A stretch of DNA of 64,000 nucleotides from Candidatus Methanoperedens sp. BLZ2 (GCF_002487355.1 NZ_NTMG01000074.1:1-64000); one strand, 5' to 3'. Counted from the first letter of the stretch, positions 17,337-27,110 are shown. Translations and numbers: made by a program. The notes: generated from the letters alone by a model not told the origin.

Positions 17337-18377
17337 TCAGGCAGATACTACATCCGAGGACTGCACTCCCTTACCAACCGGATCAGCGAGAGGGATCCTG
17401 ACATCAGGGTACCACCTCTGCATGAAAGTGAGGAGATGATATTTCATGAAAACGGGCAAAGGTACGGATACTATCAACAGAAGTATTATCGATACCACCA
17501 GGGCGATCAGCCCATAGGGTATCATCAATGCCCAGAATAAGAAACTCCCTCCCAGGGCTGATAATATGAAATATAATATCAAAGCTGGTATAAGAAGAAT
17601 AAGCAATATTAATATCAAAAGTATCAGCGCCGCCAAACCTACTACAATTGCTCCGGCTGCCCAGGCAAAAAACCTGACCACCCAATAGACCGCGATCTGT
17701 CTCCAGTCTTCTTTGAATCTCCCCAGGATCTTTCTTATAGCCGTTATTATGCCCACTTCCTGATACATCACCATGGGTATAGCAAGACTTATGATTGAAC
17801 TTGTGATCCCGCTGAGCACTGCGAGTATAAGAATTATGCCAAAAAACCACACAATGCTGCGCAGGATCAGTCCTGGAGTAATAGTGCCTGACAGGAGCTG
17901 CCTGAACACCGGTATCATTACCAGAAGAAATAACGATAGGAAAATTATCCCCAGGATTATCCTTACTATGAACAGATTAAATCCGGGACGCAGGTATTTC
18001 CTGAAGTATGCCCTGATGGTAACGCTATTCGTAACCAGGGATTCTACAAATACGAATTCCATAACACTGGATAATAGAGTGAACAGCAGTATCATGAAAA
18101 TGATAAAAGCAAGACCTATCAAAATATAGGTCTGGTACTGATGCCAGAACTGTGTCATTTTGCCGAATATCTCCTGGATTGAAGGTATATCCATCTTCCG
18201 GGACTCAGTCTGCCAGCTTGCCGGTAAGTTGAAGTTCGGGAATCCCATACCAGCTCCGCCGATAAAGATTGCAATAATCCCGAGCCTTATCCATTTCCAG
18301 AAAACGAACGGCTCGATGAGAGTTTTCTTTGTCCGTTTGATCGCCAAATCGAATGCTTCTAAACCATACCAGCCCAT
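17337..18377 (-). CDS. Polytopic archaeal membrane protein (DUF7544-like)
   Basis: This 346-aa protein begins MGWYGLEAFDLAIKRTKKTLIEPF, typical of archaeal DUF7544 membrane proteins. It has six to seven long hydrophobic helices, including two nearly uninterrupted Leu/Ile stretches (approx. 240-300). Function is unknown; DUF7544 genes are usually chromosomal, which suggests that this stretch is host rather than element DNA. Confidence 0.65.
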   Translation of the reverse strand: MGWYGLEAFDLAIKRTKKTLIEPFVFWKWIRLGIIAIFIGGAGMGFPNFNLPASWQTESRKMDIPSIQEIFGKMTQFWHQYQTYILIGLAFIIFMILLFTLLSSVMEFVFVESLVTNSVTIRAYFRKYLRPGFNLFIVRIILGIIFLSLFLLVMIPVFRQLLSGTITPGLILRSIVWFFGIILILAVLSGITSSIISLAIPMVMYQEVGIITAIRKILGRFKEDWRQIAVYWVVRFFAWAAGAIVVGLAALILLILILLILLIPALILYFILSALGGSFLFWALMIPYGLIALVVSIILLLIVSVPLPVFMKYHLLTFMQRWYPDVRIPLADPVGKGVQSSDVVSA

Positions 18378-18518
18378 AGGTACTTGATATACACTTATTT
18401 ATAAATAATTTATCTGTAATAATTTTTGGAAGTGAAGGCAATATGTGGATTAGATGGACTCCCATCGACTTTCGAGAGCATAAGAACACTTAACATCTTT
18501 CAGTCGCAAACCAGGGCG

Positions 18519-18564
18519 CCAAATTAACAATCGCGCCGGACAACGTGCGCGATAGTTAAATTGG
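18519..18564. repeat. Imperfect 18-bp inverted repeat
   Basis: CCAAATTAACAATCGCGC (18519-18536) and GCGCGATAGTTAAATTGG (18547-18564) match at 16 of 18 positions around a 10-nt loop. It lies in the 500-bp spacer between the DUF7544-like gene and the gene at 18876. A strong RNA hairpin or a transposon-like terminal palindrome is possible. Confidence 0.45.
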
Positions 18565-18677
18565 GAGGTTGAGCGATAATGCGAACTGCGCATAATCGCG
18601 TCTTTCCTTTGTTTTATTGCAAAATTGTTTTTATGAACCCCACGCTTTTTTAAAATAGTGCTTTTCAGGGTGCACCA

Positions 18678-18710
18678 TGAATGGCGCCGGGTTATCCCTC
18701 CGGGCGACTT
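18678..18710. repeat. Repeat copy 1 of a 30-nt GCCGGG hairpin element
   Basis: The sequence TGAATGGCGCCGGGTTATCC and its continuation CTCCGGGCGACT match, with a few changes, the segment at 19393-19425. Each can fold through GCCGGG/CCCGGC-type arms. The two copies flank the gene at 18876 in the same orientation. Confidence 0.35.
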
Positions 18711-18875
18711 TCTGATTACACGGAGCCCGCTGAACCTGCAGGGCTTGGGCGCGATTATGTGACCGAGAATCCGAACCAAATATAGTTTTCAAATTTCTAC
18801 CCAGACGAATACTTTCACACCGCTCTCCAACTCCTTTTATAGTTCCAATCTAATCTTTGAACAGAGGTAAAAGAC

Positions 18876-19307
18876 ATGAACCATCGTACTAATCCCCACG
18901 ATTTAGAGCCAGACCTTTTTAATATTTATAAAGGACATGTTCAGGAGGTCATTGATATCATAAATGAAGAAATTGACCTTACTGAATATGGAGATTTGCA
19001 TTCCAGAGCTGTTGCAGAGAACGTTTTCTTGAAAGAAAAATTAAAAAGAGTTCAAAAGATCCGGGATGAATCCAATAGACAATTCTTAGACTGTCTAAAA
19101 CGGATAAATGAAAATAAGACTCCCACACTTGAATATATTTCTCAGTGCAAAAAAATTATGGAGAATCCCGATTCTGCAAAGACAATAAGTAATGCCCATA
19201 ATTCTGGTTTCTTATTTCATCAAATCGTATGCACAAATATTCTTGATACTTATAAAAAATATGGCAAAATTTATTTTGCGGACCCTCCATCCCTCGTCCT
19301 GGATTGA
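18876..19307 (+). CDS. Hypothetical helical protein, 143 aa
   Basis: AGAGGTAAAAG stands before the ATG and supports the start. The protein is helical and charged (VQEVIDIINEEIDLTEYG, LKEKLKRVQKIRDE), suggesting a coiled coil at about residues 20-75. No domain is recognised. It is flanked by two copies of a GC-rich hairpin repeat. Confidence 0.5.
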   Translation: MNHRTNPHDLEPDLFNIYKGHVQEVIDIINEEIDLTEYGDLHSRAVAENVFLKEKLKRVQKIRDESNRQFLDCLKRINENKTPTLEYISQCKKIMENPDSAKTISNAHNSGFLFHQIVCTNILDTYKKYGKIYFADPPSLVLD

Positions 19308-19392
19308 GGGGCAATGACAGATACGAGAAACAGGCATCCAACTTTTCTTAGCATGCGGGATGATAATACCAGTTCCATTCAAGTGCGCGCTG

Positions 19393-19425
19393 TGAATGCG
19401 CCGGGGTATCCCCCCCGGACGATTC
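19393..19425. repeat. Repeat copy 2 of the GCCGGG hairpin element
   Basis: TGAATGCGCCGGGGTATCCC and the following CCCCGGACGATT resemble the copy at 18678-18710. Its second half forms a hairpin with the first. Only two copies are seen in this window. Confidence 0.35.
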
Positions 19426-19666
19426 AAAAAATGGCTGCGCGGCATCGCAGCGTCAGGAATTGATAGGCTTACCCAGTTTCAGATATTTGAACTGCTGCCC
19501 TTTTGGAAGATGAGAAAATGAAAAGATATTTCTAGAAGGGGTCGGAACTCTGTGGATTTGTGAATCACATCCTTGCCGCTCGGTCCTGCGGAAAAAAGGG
19601 AAGTCAAATATTCAAATTCTTTTAATCGCAACCGTTATATGACATATTGCCGAAGGAGTTGCCTTG

Positions 19667-20497
19667 ATGAGAGTGCTATTTGTAACAGACTTGCATGGAA
19701 GCAAGTGGAAATATGAGCGGCTATTCAAAGTAGCAAAAGACTTTCAGGCAAATGTGGTCATAAATGGCGGTGACATGCTTCCCAAGGAATGTGAACCATT
19801 CAGTCAGGGCGATTTTATTACGAACTACCTTGACGATCATTTTGCACGATTCAATTCTGCCGGAATTTATTACCTATGCTATCCGGGAAATGATGATCTA
19901 CGGATATTCGATAAACTGTTCGATGAAACCTGCAATAAATATCCATTCATCGTCTACCTGGCACAACATAAATTCGAAATAGAGGGTTACGATTTTGTAG
20001 GTATGAACTGGGTTGTGGATTATCCGTTCAGGCTCAAGGACAGATGCAGGATGGACACAGAGGACTATATTTTTCAGAAGCAATTCGGAACTGGACTGTT
20101 ATCCAGACCCGATGGATGGCAGGAAATCGATGACTGGTTTACCCATGCAAAAAAGCTCCCAACGATAGAAGAGGAACTTGATCGATTGGTTCGTCCCAGG
20201 GATATGGAAAATAGTGTGTATGTAATACACATGCCTCCGTCCAGGCTGGGATTGGATAAATGTTATTACGGGGAAGAAGTAGGGTCAAAAGCGATTTACA
20301 ACTTTTTGAAGAAATATCAGCCAAAGCTCTCGCTCCATGGTCATATACATGAGTCTCCTGAAGTTACAGGAAAATGGAATGCAAAACTAGGCAGAACGAT
20401 ATGCATTCAACCCGGTCAACTTGATGAGTTAACTTATGTCACAATTGACCTGTCAACGATGAAGTTTGACAGGATAAAGGAGCAATACGTCACATAA
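19667..20497 (+). CDS. Calcineurin-like metallophosphoesterase
   Basis: This 276-aa protein carries the metallophosphoesterase signatures in order: VTDLHGSKWKYER (D-x-H) at the N-terminus, NGGDMLP (GD), PGNDD (GNH-like; N-D variant) and LHGHIHESPEV (GHxH) near residue 222. These ligand residues bind a dinuclear metal centre. The ATG at 19667, 8 nt after AAGGAG, is better than the upstream TTG. The substrate is unknown; related archaeal enzymes act on phosphodiesters. The gene stands alone ahead of the AbrB/PIN pair. Confidence 0.8.
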   Translation: MRVLFVTDLHGSKWKYERLFKVAKDFQANVVINGGDMLPKECEPFSQGDFITNYLDDHFARFNSAGIYYLCYPGNDDLRIFDKLFDETCNKYPFIVYLAQHKFEIEGYDFVGMNWVVDYPFRLKDRCRMDTEDYIFQKQFGTGLLSRPDGWQEIDDWFTHAKKLPTIEEELDRLVRPRDMENSVYVIHMPPSRLGLDKCYYGEEVGSKAIYNFLKKYQPKLSLHGHIHESPEVTGKWNAKLGRTICIQPGQLDELTYVTIDLSTMKFDRIKEQYVT

Positions 20498-20618
20498 CAG
20501 CATGTATACGGTTCGTCTGGATCACCATAATGCTCGGCTTTGCCTCTCACTTCGCCTACCTCGATATCGTCCTACACTGGCAAAGCCTTATTAGGTAAGA
20601 AAGTAAGAAAGTAATACC

Positions 20619-20882
20619 ATGGCAACAGAAGTCGAGTTCACAAGAATGTCTACAAAAGGTCAAATAGTGATTCCTAAAAAACTCCGAGCAGGATTTGAAG
20701 ATGGAACACCATTTGCAGTAATCCGGGACAGAGATACGATTCTTCTCAAACAAATAAAACTCCCTGGTATTAAAGAATTTGAATTTCTTGCAGATAAAGG
20801 AGAAGAGATAGCAAGAGAACGAAAGATCAAAGAAACAGACGTTGATGAAATAGTCCATAAACACCGCAAAATACAGGATTAA
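20619..20882 (+). CDS. AbrB-family antitoxin (MazE-like)
   Basis: This 87-aa protein has an N-terminal swapped-hairpin AbrB domain (MSTKGQIVIPKKLRAGF...) and a helical, acidic C-terminus that would bind a toxin. The PIN toxin gene follows after 3 bp. AbrB-PIN pairs are a known archaeal toxin-antitoxin arrangement; the antitoxin normally represses the promoter. Confidence 0.85.
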   Translation: MATEVEFTRMSTKGQIVIPKKLRAGFEDGTPFAVIRDRDTILLKQIKLPGIKEFEFLADKGEEIARERKIKETDVDEIVHKHRKIQD

Positions 20883-20885
20883 ATT

Positions 20886-21296
20886 ATGGTAAAGGTAGTT
20901 GCTGATACCAATATTTACATTTCAGCTTTGTTCTGGCGCGGGAATCCATACAAGTTCATCCATCTATGCTTTGAAGGAAAAGCCAAATTAGTTATCTCAA
21001 GGCAAATCATCGATGAACTCGAAAGGATACTTTTAACAGACGGGAAATTTGAAATGCCGCGAGAAGATGTGGCTTTATATTCCGAAATAATCTTAAGCCA
21101 TGCTGAATTTGTCTCTCCTGCCTTCACTTTGAATGTCATTGTAAAGGATCCTGCAGATGACAGGATATTGGAGTGCGCTGTTGAAGGTGAGGTGGATTAT
21201 CTGGTTTCAGGCAACAAACATCTTCTTGATGTTAAGGAATTCCGGGGGATAAAAATCGTGACTGCAAAGCAGATACTTGAAATCCTTGGAGCTTGA
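20886..21296 (+). CDS. PIN-domain toxin (VapC-like, COG1569)
   Basis: This 136-aa PIN RNase has the acidic quartet: VADTNIYISALFWRGNP (D6), the helix IIDELERIL (E), DPADDRILECA (DD) and late DYLVSGNKHLLD. It is the putative toxin of COG1569, a magnesium-dependent RNase. Length is typical and it is coupled to the AbrB antitoxin, 3 bp upstream. Confidence 0.85.
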   Translation: MVKVVADTNIYISALFWRGNPYKFIHLCFEGKAKLVISRQIIDELERILLTDGKFEMPREDVALYSEIILSHAEFVSPAFTLNVIVKDPADDRILECAVEGEVDYLVSGNKHLLDVKEFRGIKIVTAKQILEILGA

Positions 21297-21409
21297 TATA
21301 ATAACTTCAGCTATGCACTTCTTAACTCCGGGAAATCCAGCTTATCATGGGATTCATTTGCACGAACCCGCCCGATTTCAGCAAAATGGTTCACTCCAAC
21401 TAAGGTCGA

Positions 21410-22324
21410 TTACACCATTTGCTTCTGGGTTTTCATGTGTGTATTCCTTGCAGGTCCTGGAAGCCTGTGAGGCTCTCTGGCGGCTCGATTCCAGAATTTT
21501 GCTAAAATGTGCGGGATTTTAAATCCATTCCATAATCCTTGTGTGACCGCTGTTGGATATACTATACCAGCTTCTTTTGCGGTTTCTGTGACATCCACAA
21601 GCACTCCATCTTCGATTGCTTCGGCGCGGGTGTAGACATCGATTAAATCTCCGAATACACTTTTTGTCGATTGATCCCCTGTTTCAGCTTCAATATCCAC
21701 GAAGGATGGCAGTTCATCTTTAGGTGCATATATGGGTGGCTCGGTCTTTGGCTTTATTGGCGACTCAAATAGCTTCGAGTAATCCCCGGCTACTATCCAA
21801 TCGACATATGTAGCCAGATTCTCCTTCATAGTGAAAGATTGGCCGAACCCCGGTTTGTTCATATTTGTGAATAGGTGTCCATTATAGAGAACAATAGGGT
21901 CATCCGCACCGCAGGCATCCTGCACGATATTGAATCCTGGGATTTTACCGGAGGCAATCATCTCGCACAGGTTCTGAAGGTTCTCCGGTCCGACTTCATA
22001 CCTTCTTGCCCAGACATCTATTGAATATGTGATACCGCGGGCATAAAGTGAAACGATCTCCCACCCCGAACAGCCTTTCTTATGGTTGTGATCATCTAAC
22101 AGCAGGTACTGGCCGCCATTCGATGTGCCCAGTGTGTAGTGATGCTTTAGTGCGGGGTCTTCCATATAGGGCTCCAAATCCACGATCTTGCCCGCATAAT
22201 AGGCCGCAAGAACCTTCCTGCAATGTGGACACAGATATGCGGATACACACTGGAAGTCCACGGGAATTATGCCCCGCTTATTCATGTTATAGAAATATAT
22301 TCTATTGTTCTTTACTTTGATCAT
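21410..22324 (-). CDS. Zinc-finger/DUF6573-like plasmid protein
   Basis: This 304-aa protein has a paralogue at 43418: both begin with a strand (IKVKNNRIYFYN), then SAYLCPHCRKVLAAY (CxxC) and a DDHNHKKGCSGWEI His/Cys motif. The C-terminal part (about 225-275), with YTRAEAIEDGVLVDVTETAKEAG, matches the DUF6573 pattern found on plasmids and phages. The final ~30 residues look degraded. In the intact module at 43 kb the paralogue directly follows the helicase; here the helicase remnant is 6 kb upstream on the same strand, separated by defence cargo. Confidence 0.7.
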   Translation of the reverse strand: MIKVKNNRIYFYNMNKRGIIPVDFQCVSAYLCPHCRKVLAAYYAGKIVDLEPYMEDPALKHHYTLGTSNGGQYLLLDDHNHKKGCSGWEIVSLYARGITYSIDVWARRYEVGPENLQNLCEMIASGKIPGFNIVQDACGADDPIVLYNGHLFTNMNKPGFGQSFTMKENLATYVDWIVAGDYSKLFESPIKPKTEPPIYAPKDELPSFVDIEAETGDQSTKSVFGDLIDVYTRAEAIEDGVLVDVTETAKEAGIVYPTAVTQGLWNGFKIPHILAKFWNRAAREPHRLPGPARNTHMKTQKQMV

Positions 22325-22384
22325 TTCTTCGCTCCTTCAAATCATTCAGTTTCGAAATTCTACTGTTCTCGATTTCCTGAACTC

Positions 22385-22417
22385 GCCAGATTTCAGCACT
22401 GCAGTGCGAAATATGGC
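22385..22417 (-). promoter_or_regulatory. Structured leader element, copy D
   Basis: On the minus strand this reads GCCATATTTC, then GCACTGCAGTGC, then TGAAATCTGGC. The outer arms pair with one mismatch and the middle is a perfect 12-nt palindrome. It lies 60 nt before the ATG at 22324 and is a short form of the copies at 29502, 38876 and 43986. Confidence 0.55.
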
Positions 22418-22749
22418 ATTATCGAAAAATCATTTATCCCTTTTTCCTGTTTCAATATCCTTAAGCAGTGCCTTCACGCGTCATGCTATGTTACAGTTTC
22501 ACCACCAACCTTCTGAAGTGTGAAAAATTAGAAAGTTTGGAGTGTGCCCCTCTTGGATACCCTAAAAGCGGGAATTTATAGTTATACCTGCGATCAAAAA
22601 AGTGAGTTTGTTTTTAGGGTTCGCCGTTCTTGCATATGTGAGTATGAATCTCGTCACGAACATCAGACAAATGTCGGAGGTATTTGGAGGGTGCTTGAGT
22701 TTTTCCCCGTAGATTAAGTAAGTCTGTTGGTTAATGGTTTTGTAAACTA

Positions 22750-22928
22750 CTCAGGGCTGGAAGCCCTGAGCGTTTGTTGCTGTTTCGGTTCGCAGTGAAA
22801 AACGGTTTGAAGTTTTTCTGAGAATGTGCCCGAAAGATGCAGTCCCGACAATTGTTATTAGGGATAAGTTTCACAATTGCGAGGGGCCAATTCATCTCCT
22901 GCTTGAAAGCAGGAGGGTTCTCTGCCCC
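22750..22928. mobile_element. Paired hairpins, possible IS200/IS605-type or MITE remnant
   Basis: CTCAGGGCT/AGCCCTGAG (22750-22758/22762-22770) and CTCCTGCT/AGCAGGAG (22896-22903/22908-22915, enclosed by AGGGGC/GCCCCT) are two perfect hairpins 125 bp apart. The subterminal hairpins of IS200/IS605-type ends look like this. No transposase or TnpB gene remains, so this is only a candidate non-autonomous remnant. Confidence 0.35.
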
Positions 22929-22991
22929 TTGACCCACGAACTAAGTTCTATTCAGCCATAAATTGCTGATTAAAACCATCATAATATCATT

Positions 22992-24146
22992 TCAAGTCTT
23001 ACGTGAAAGCTTGGTTATCACTGCTTCTGCAATATCTTTCATAGCTGTTGTTCTTAAGTCAATATATCCTCTTGTATCGTTAATCCCAGGAATTTCAGTA
23101 TTATCAATTCTCACTGGAAGAATATATTCCTCATTTTCTCTGAATGCTCTGGCTTGTGCCTGCTCAAGTTCATGTCTAGGCCAGAACTTTTCAGCATAGT
23201 TATGAGATACAAAAACCACGCAAAACCGAGCATTGTCTCTATAAATGGATTGGAAATGTTGGTATAAATTCTTTCCCCAAAGCTCTGCAGTTTTATAGTC
23301 GTCATAAAAAACCTTTATACCTTTTTCAGTAAGTAATTTAGCTAATTCTTCAGAATATTTACGATCTTCGCCTGCAAAAGAAAGAGCAACATCATACTCA
23401 AAAAGAATTGGATTAGTAATACTTAATGCAATATCGGTCAGCATTGTCTCAAAAGTAGTATGAATGTAACTAACAACATCACCATCAACTTCCATCATTC
23501 TTTGATCTTTTTCCATTCCTTCAGGATAATACCATTTAAATTTGCGTGCGTAAGTTCCTTCATTAAATTGAAATTCCCCTCTTCTTGCTATATCATTATT
23601 ATCTCCAGAAATGATTACATCACAGAAGGTAAAAATATATGCCACAAGGTCTTTGTATCCTTGATCAATTTTAAAACTTACTAAATAATTTGTATCCGGT
23701 CTTTTTTTAACTGTAACAGTTTTTTGTGTTCGATGGATAAATGTTTCAATATCCTTTTCATGATTTTTAATTCTTTCAGCAACATTCTTTTCCTTATTTG
23801 AATCTCTAAACATCATTAGATAACTTTTCCAACCAGATTTTGGTTTTCCACTCCAATAACATAACAACATAGGTTGATTATTTTCATCAAGACCTTTTAT
23901 TAAAAATATGTCCAGAGGCATTATTTTAAAATTATTAATGCCATTTGGTCCATAATCGCTTCTGATTTTTTCAATTATATCCCGATCAAGATTCTTATAT
24001 ATTGGATTCTTAACAATTAATCCATCTGTTGACATCATACAAGGAAAATCTGGATGTCGGAATAAAGTACGAATAGCATTTTCATGGTCTTTCCGATTAT
24101 ATAGGTTAGTAGTTGAAATAATATCATCATCTTTCATCACAATCAT
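22992..24146 (-). CDS. TIR-domain effector with novel N-terminal sensor
   Basis: The C-terminal 135 residues are a TIR domain: YDVALSFAGEDRKYSEEL, a KVFYDDY strand, WGKNLYQHFQSIY, VVFVSHNYAEKFWPRHELEQA (which includes the catalytic-type Glu) and YILPVRIDNTEIPGI. TIR domains of this type hydrolyse or cyclise NAD+. The N-terminal ~240 residues match no family I recognise and should be the sensor; they include a GKPKSGWKSYLMMF segment. The TIR part is highly similar to that of the divergent gene at 25302, and the two start regions face each other across 500 bp. Confidence 0.8.
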   Translation of the reverse strand: MIVMKDDDIISTTNLYNRKDHENAIRTLFRHPDFPCMMSTDGLIVKNPIYKNLDRDIIEKIRSDYGPNGINNFKIMPLDIFLIKGLDENNQPMLLCYWSGKPKSGWKSYLMMFRDSNKEKNVAERIKNHEKDIETFIHRTQKTVTVKKRPDTNYLVSFKIDQGYKDLVAYIFTFCDVIISGDNNDIARRGEFQFNEGTYARKFKWYYPEGMEKDQRMMEVDGDVVSYIHTTFETMLTDIALSITNPILFEYDVALSFAGEDRKYSEELAKLLTEKGIKVFYDDYKTAELWGKNLYQHFQSIYRDNARFCVVFVSHNYAEKFWPRHELEQAQARAFRENEEYILPVRIDNTEIPGINDTRGYIDLRTTAMKDIAEAVITKLSRKT

Positions 24147-24652
24147 CTCATTGCTTCATCTTATAGAGGTGATGTATCTTATATATTTATTATATGCGTC
24201 TGATTTTCATGTCCGAGAGTTGTTTTGGATTTCTATCGCCTTCTGAGAGCATGATAACGAGCATAGATGCAGTCACTGACCTCGGTCTCGAAAAACGGGG
24301 CCTCTCGGTGTGAGTGCATGAGGGTTACCATCTATTAGTTATTATTTTTGGTTTTTGTCGATGGGAAAGGGGGCAAGAAACTTGTATGAGATAATCGCTA
24401 TTCGGTGCTTCTTCAGTCCTAAATATTGGTTTCAAATGGAAAGGTAAATGCTGTCCCCCAGCCAGGGAAAAAGACAATTCTTATATTTTTAAAGAACATG
24501 TTGTCTTGTGACTATCAGATATCTACTATGTTTAAGCAGGACTAACAAACTAATATAAACGATATGGCCGCCTATGAAAGATTCACTCAAAATACATATA
24601 AGGTCGGTTGCTAATTACCCAAGTTAACTATCATTTAGGAGCAAGATGCATT

Positions 24653-25267
24653 ATGATCACCCAAGGTGACCCCAATACTCAAATTCAAGCGAGAAGTCTT
24701 AATCCCCCTCATAAGACTGCTAAAACACGATGGTGCGTGATTACCGGAGGCCCTGGTGCAGGTAAATCAACCGTTATCGCAGAATTAGAGCGGCGAGGTT
24801 ATATAGTTGTTCATGAAGTTGCAAGAGAATATATACAACAGAACCGTTCGCAGGGGGGATCTCTGGACCAGATTCTGTCAGATCAGCTGAGCTTCCAACG
24901 TCAACTTGTAAATATATTAGTGAAGATAGAAGACGCTCTGGATCATGATATTATTGTTTTTTTGGATCGAGCATTACCGGACGCAATCGGCTACTTCCGA
25001 AATGCAAATTTAGATCCACAAGAACTATATCCATTATTTTTTGTCCATCGTTATTACAAAGTATTTTGCCTCGAGATGCTTGCTTTAACATCGTGCACGA
25101 AAGATGAGTTTCGGCAAGAAGATATCAAGAAAGCTTTGGAACTTGAACGGCAAATCTTATATGGCTACCAAGATATTGGGTACACAGTAATTCTCGTTCC
25201 TCCTATGTCGTTAGATGAACGGGTAGATTACATACTACAAAATTCGGTCTTTTGTCAGGATGTATAA
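24653..25267 (+). CDS. P-loop NTPase (AAA_28/NadR-kinase-like)
   Basis: The ATG at 24653 is preceded by TTAGGAGC; a TTG at 24608 is less likely. The 204-aa product has Walker A GGPGAGKST (residues 19-27 from this start), VHEVAREYI, and DIIVFLDRALPDAIGYF as Walker B. This matches AAA_28, a family related to nucleoside/NadR-type kinases. It precedes the GNAT-TIR gene by 34 bp and is probably co-transcribed with it. A link to NAD metabolism or to control of the TIR effector is tempting but unproven. Confidence 0.7.
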   Translation: MITQGDPNTQIQARSLNPPHKTAKTRWCVITGGPGAGKSTVIAELERRGYIVVHEVAREYIQQNRSQGGSLDQILSDQLSFQRQLVNILVKIEDALDHDIIVFLDRALPDAIGYFRNANLDPQELYPLFFVHRYYKVFCLEMLALTSCTKDEFRQEDIKKALELERQILYGYQDIGYTVILVPPMSLDERVDYILQNSVFCQDV

Positions 25268-25301
25268 AACAATACAGCCATGACCGAACCTGAGAGGAAG
25301 T

Positions 25302-27110
25302 ATGAAAGGCATTAGACCGCATGGTAATCAAGAATTTGATGTTAGGAGAATCTTTCTAAAGGAGGATGCCGAACGAATCAAAGAGTTGCAAGCACATGCT
25401 TCCGAATTTGAACAGCATTACCCCCAACATATGAAATGGTTAGAAATGGCGCTGGGGGAAGTGGTTACTGGCAAACGTCTTGCATTTGGAATCTTCAGTC
25501 TGGCATTTAATACACAGCGACAGCCGGTTGTTGAACTTGTCGGTTGCACAATTCTGAAGCCCCGTAGATATTCGAACGTTATTGAGATGAAGAACTACTT
25601 CATAAGAAAAAGTAGTCGAGGGCGTGGTTATGGCAAGGCCCTTTACAAAGCCGTTGAAGAACATTGTGCAAGAGTTGGCTACGACCAAATTGAGTCTGAG
25701 GTTCCATGTAGCGAAATTAGCACGATAGGCTTCTTCCATCGTATGGGATTTCACATTACCGAGATGCAGCGATCTCCATATAAACCTAGTGATTATCATT
25801 ATCGAATTGAAAAGTTGTTGGTTCCCCGTTACCACGGTGATAGCTATGATTTGTATGAACTGTCACTATGGTTGGTCGGTTATTATTACGGTTTCTCAAA
25901 CATAAAACAGGTGCAACTTGGTAAACATTTCGAATTCGAGCTAAGGACAAGTGCCTTCTTATCAGCAAAAAATGGTAGCGGAGAGTTGACACTCACGGGT
26001 AATGCATTGGTTGTCGAATCATCAGATAAAGATGTAAGTCCATGGTTTTCTGACATGATTAATAGCCTCCAGAGATCGCTGCTAATCATTTTTACAGGAA
26101 GTGGGTTCAACCCCAAGGGCCTGGAATTGCCCAGAGATGTGAAAGTAATTGAAGAACAGAGCATTCATCGAGAATTGGGCCATTTGTTCTCTTTTGGGCC
26201 TCCGCGTTTCTCGCGAGAAAAGATTGCGGGAATGGTTGTACCGATTACTCCGGAATATTTCTCTCGAATTATATCCAGCGGCAAAAATGTTTTATCGTAT
26301 TTTAAAACTGGTCCCATGGGTAAATACCTCAGACAAGGCAACAGAATTATGATATTCGTTGAACCAACTCCAGACCAGCCAACAGGAGGTGTTAGGGCCA
26401 TCGCAACACTTCAAGAGGTGCTCAATGGTGCTCCTGAATACATCTGGCAGGTATTCAATGAAAGGAATCCCGTGCTTACCCATGACGAATACCTAACATT
26501 TGCGAGGAATAAACACGATGTCATCGGTCTGTACCTTACGAAATTTGTGCAGGTGGAAACTGTGGATTATTCTACACTTAAGAAAGAAGTATTATATGAT
26601 GAACCGGATCCCTTGGATATTGGTCATTACTATCTGAGTATGGAAATGGTCAGTAGGTTTCTCCAGAGAATGAGACCATTAAATCATCTAGCACAGCAAT
26701 ACGAATATGATGTAGTTTTATCTTTCGCAAAAGAGGATCGGCATTATGCAGAACCTTTAGCTGCACTCCTTATACAGAATGGAGTGCAGGTCTTCTATGA
26801 TAAATACGAGGAAGCGAATCTTTGGGGTAAGGATCTTTATCAGCACCTACAATCTGTGTATAGAGACAAAGCCAGATATTGTGTGATTTTCATATCAAAG
26901 TATTATGCACAAAGATTATGGCAACACCATGAACTCATACAAGCCCAAGCGCGTGCATTCCGTGAAAATAGAGAGTATATACTCCCAGTTAGAATTGATA
27001 ATACTGAAATCCCTGGAATCAATGAGACGATTGCATACATTGATTTGAATGATATACCGATTGAAAAAATCGCACAAATATTGATATCGAAGATATCAAC
27101 AAAATCATAA
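25302..27110 (+). CDS. GNAT / ASCH-EVE-like / TIR fusion protein
   Basis: This 602-aa protein has three or more domains. The GNAT part (about 1-165) shows FLKEDAERIKELQ, motif A RGRGYGKALYKAVEEH and a late GFFHRMGF. A middle segment of about 170-330 is unknown. About 310-440 looks like a PUA/ASCH-EVE fold (GQGNRIMIFVEP-type strand, GVRAIATLQEVL, LYLTKFVQVE). A C-terminal TIR (470-602, SFAKEDRHYAEPLAALL, HHELIQAQARAF) follows. The TIR is nearly the same as that of the divergent gene at 22992. The start follows GAGGAAGT at 25302. The sensor-like parts suggest recognition of modified RNA/base or acyl groups, then NAD+ depletion. Confidence 0.7.
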   Translation: MKGIRPHGNQEFDVRRIFLKEDAERIKELQAHASEFEQHYPQHMKWLEMALGEVVTGKRLAFGIFSLAFNTQRQPVVELVGCTILKPRRYSNVIEMKNYFIRKSSRGRGYGKALYKAVEEHCARVGYDQIESEVPCSEISTIGFFHRMGFHITEMQRSPYKPSDYHYRIEKLLVPRYHGDSYDLYELSLWLVGYYYGFSNIKQVQLGKHFEFELRTSAFLSAKNGSGELTLTGNALVVESSDKDVSPWFSDMINSLQRSLLIIFTGSGFNPKGLELPRDVKVIEEQSIHRELGHLFSFGPPRFSREKIAGMVVPITPEYFSRIISSGKNVLSYFKTGPMGKYLRQGNRIMIFVEPTPDQPTGGVRAIATLQEVLNGAPEYIWQVFNERNPVLTHDEYLTFARNKHDVIGLYLTKFVQVETVDYSTLKKEVLYDEPDPLDIGHYYLSMEMVSRFLQRMRPLNHLAQQYEYDVVLSFAKEDRHYAEPLAALLIQNGVQVFYDKYEEANLWGKDLYQHLQSVYRDKARYCVIFISKYYAQRLWQHHELIQAQARAFRENREYILPVRIDNTEIPGINETIAYIDLNDIPIEKIAQILISKISTKS

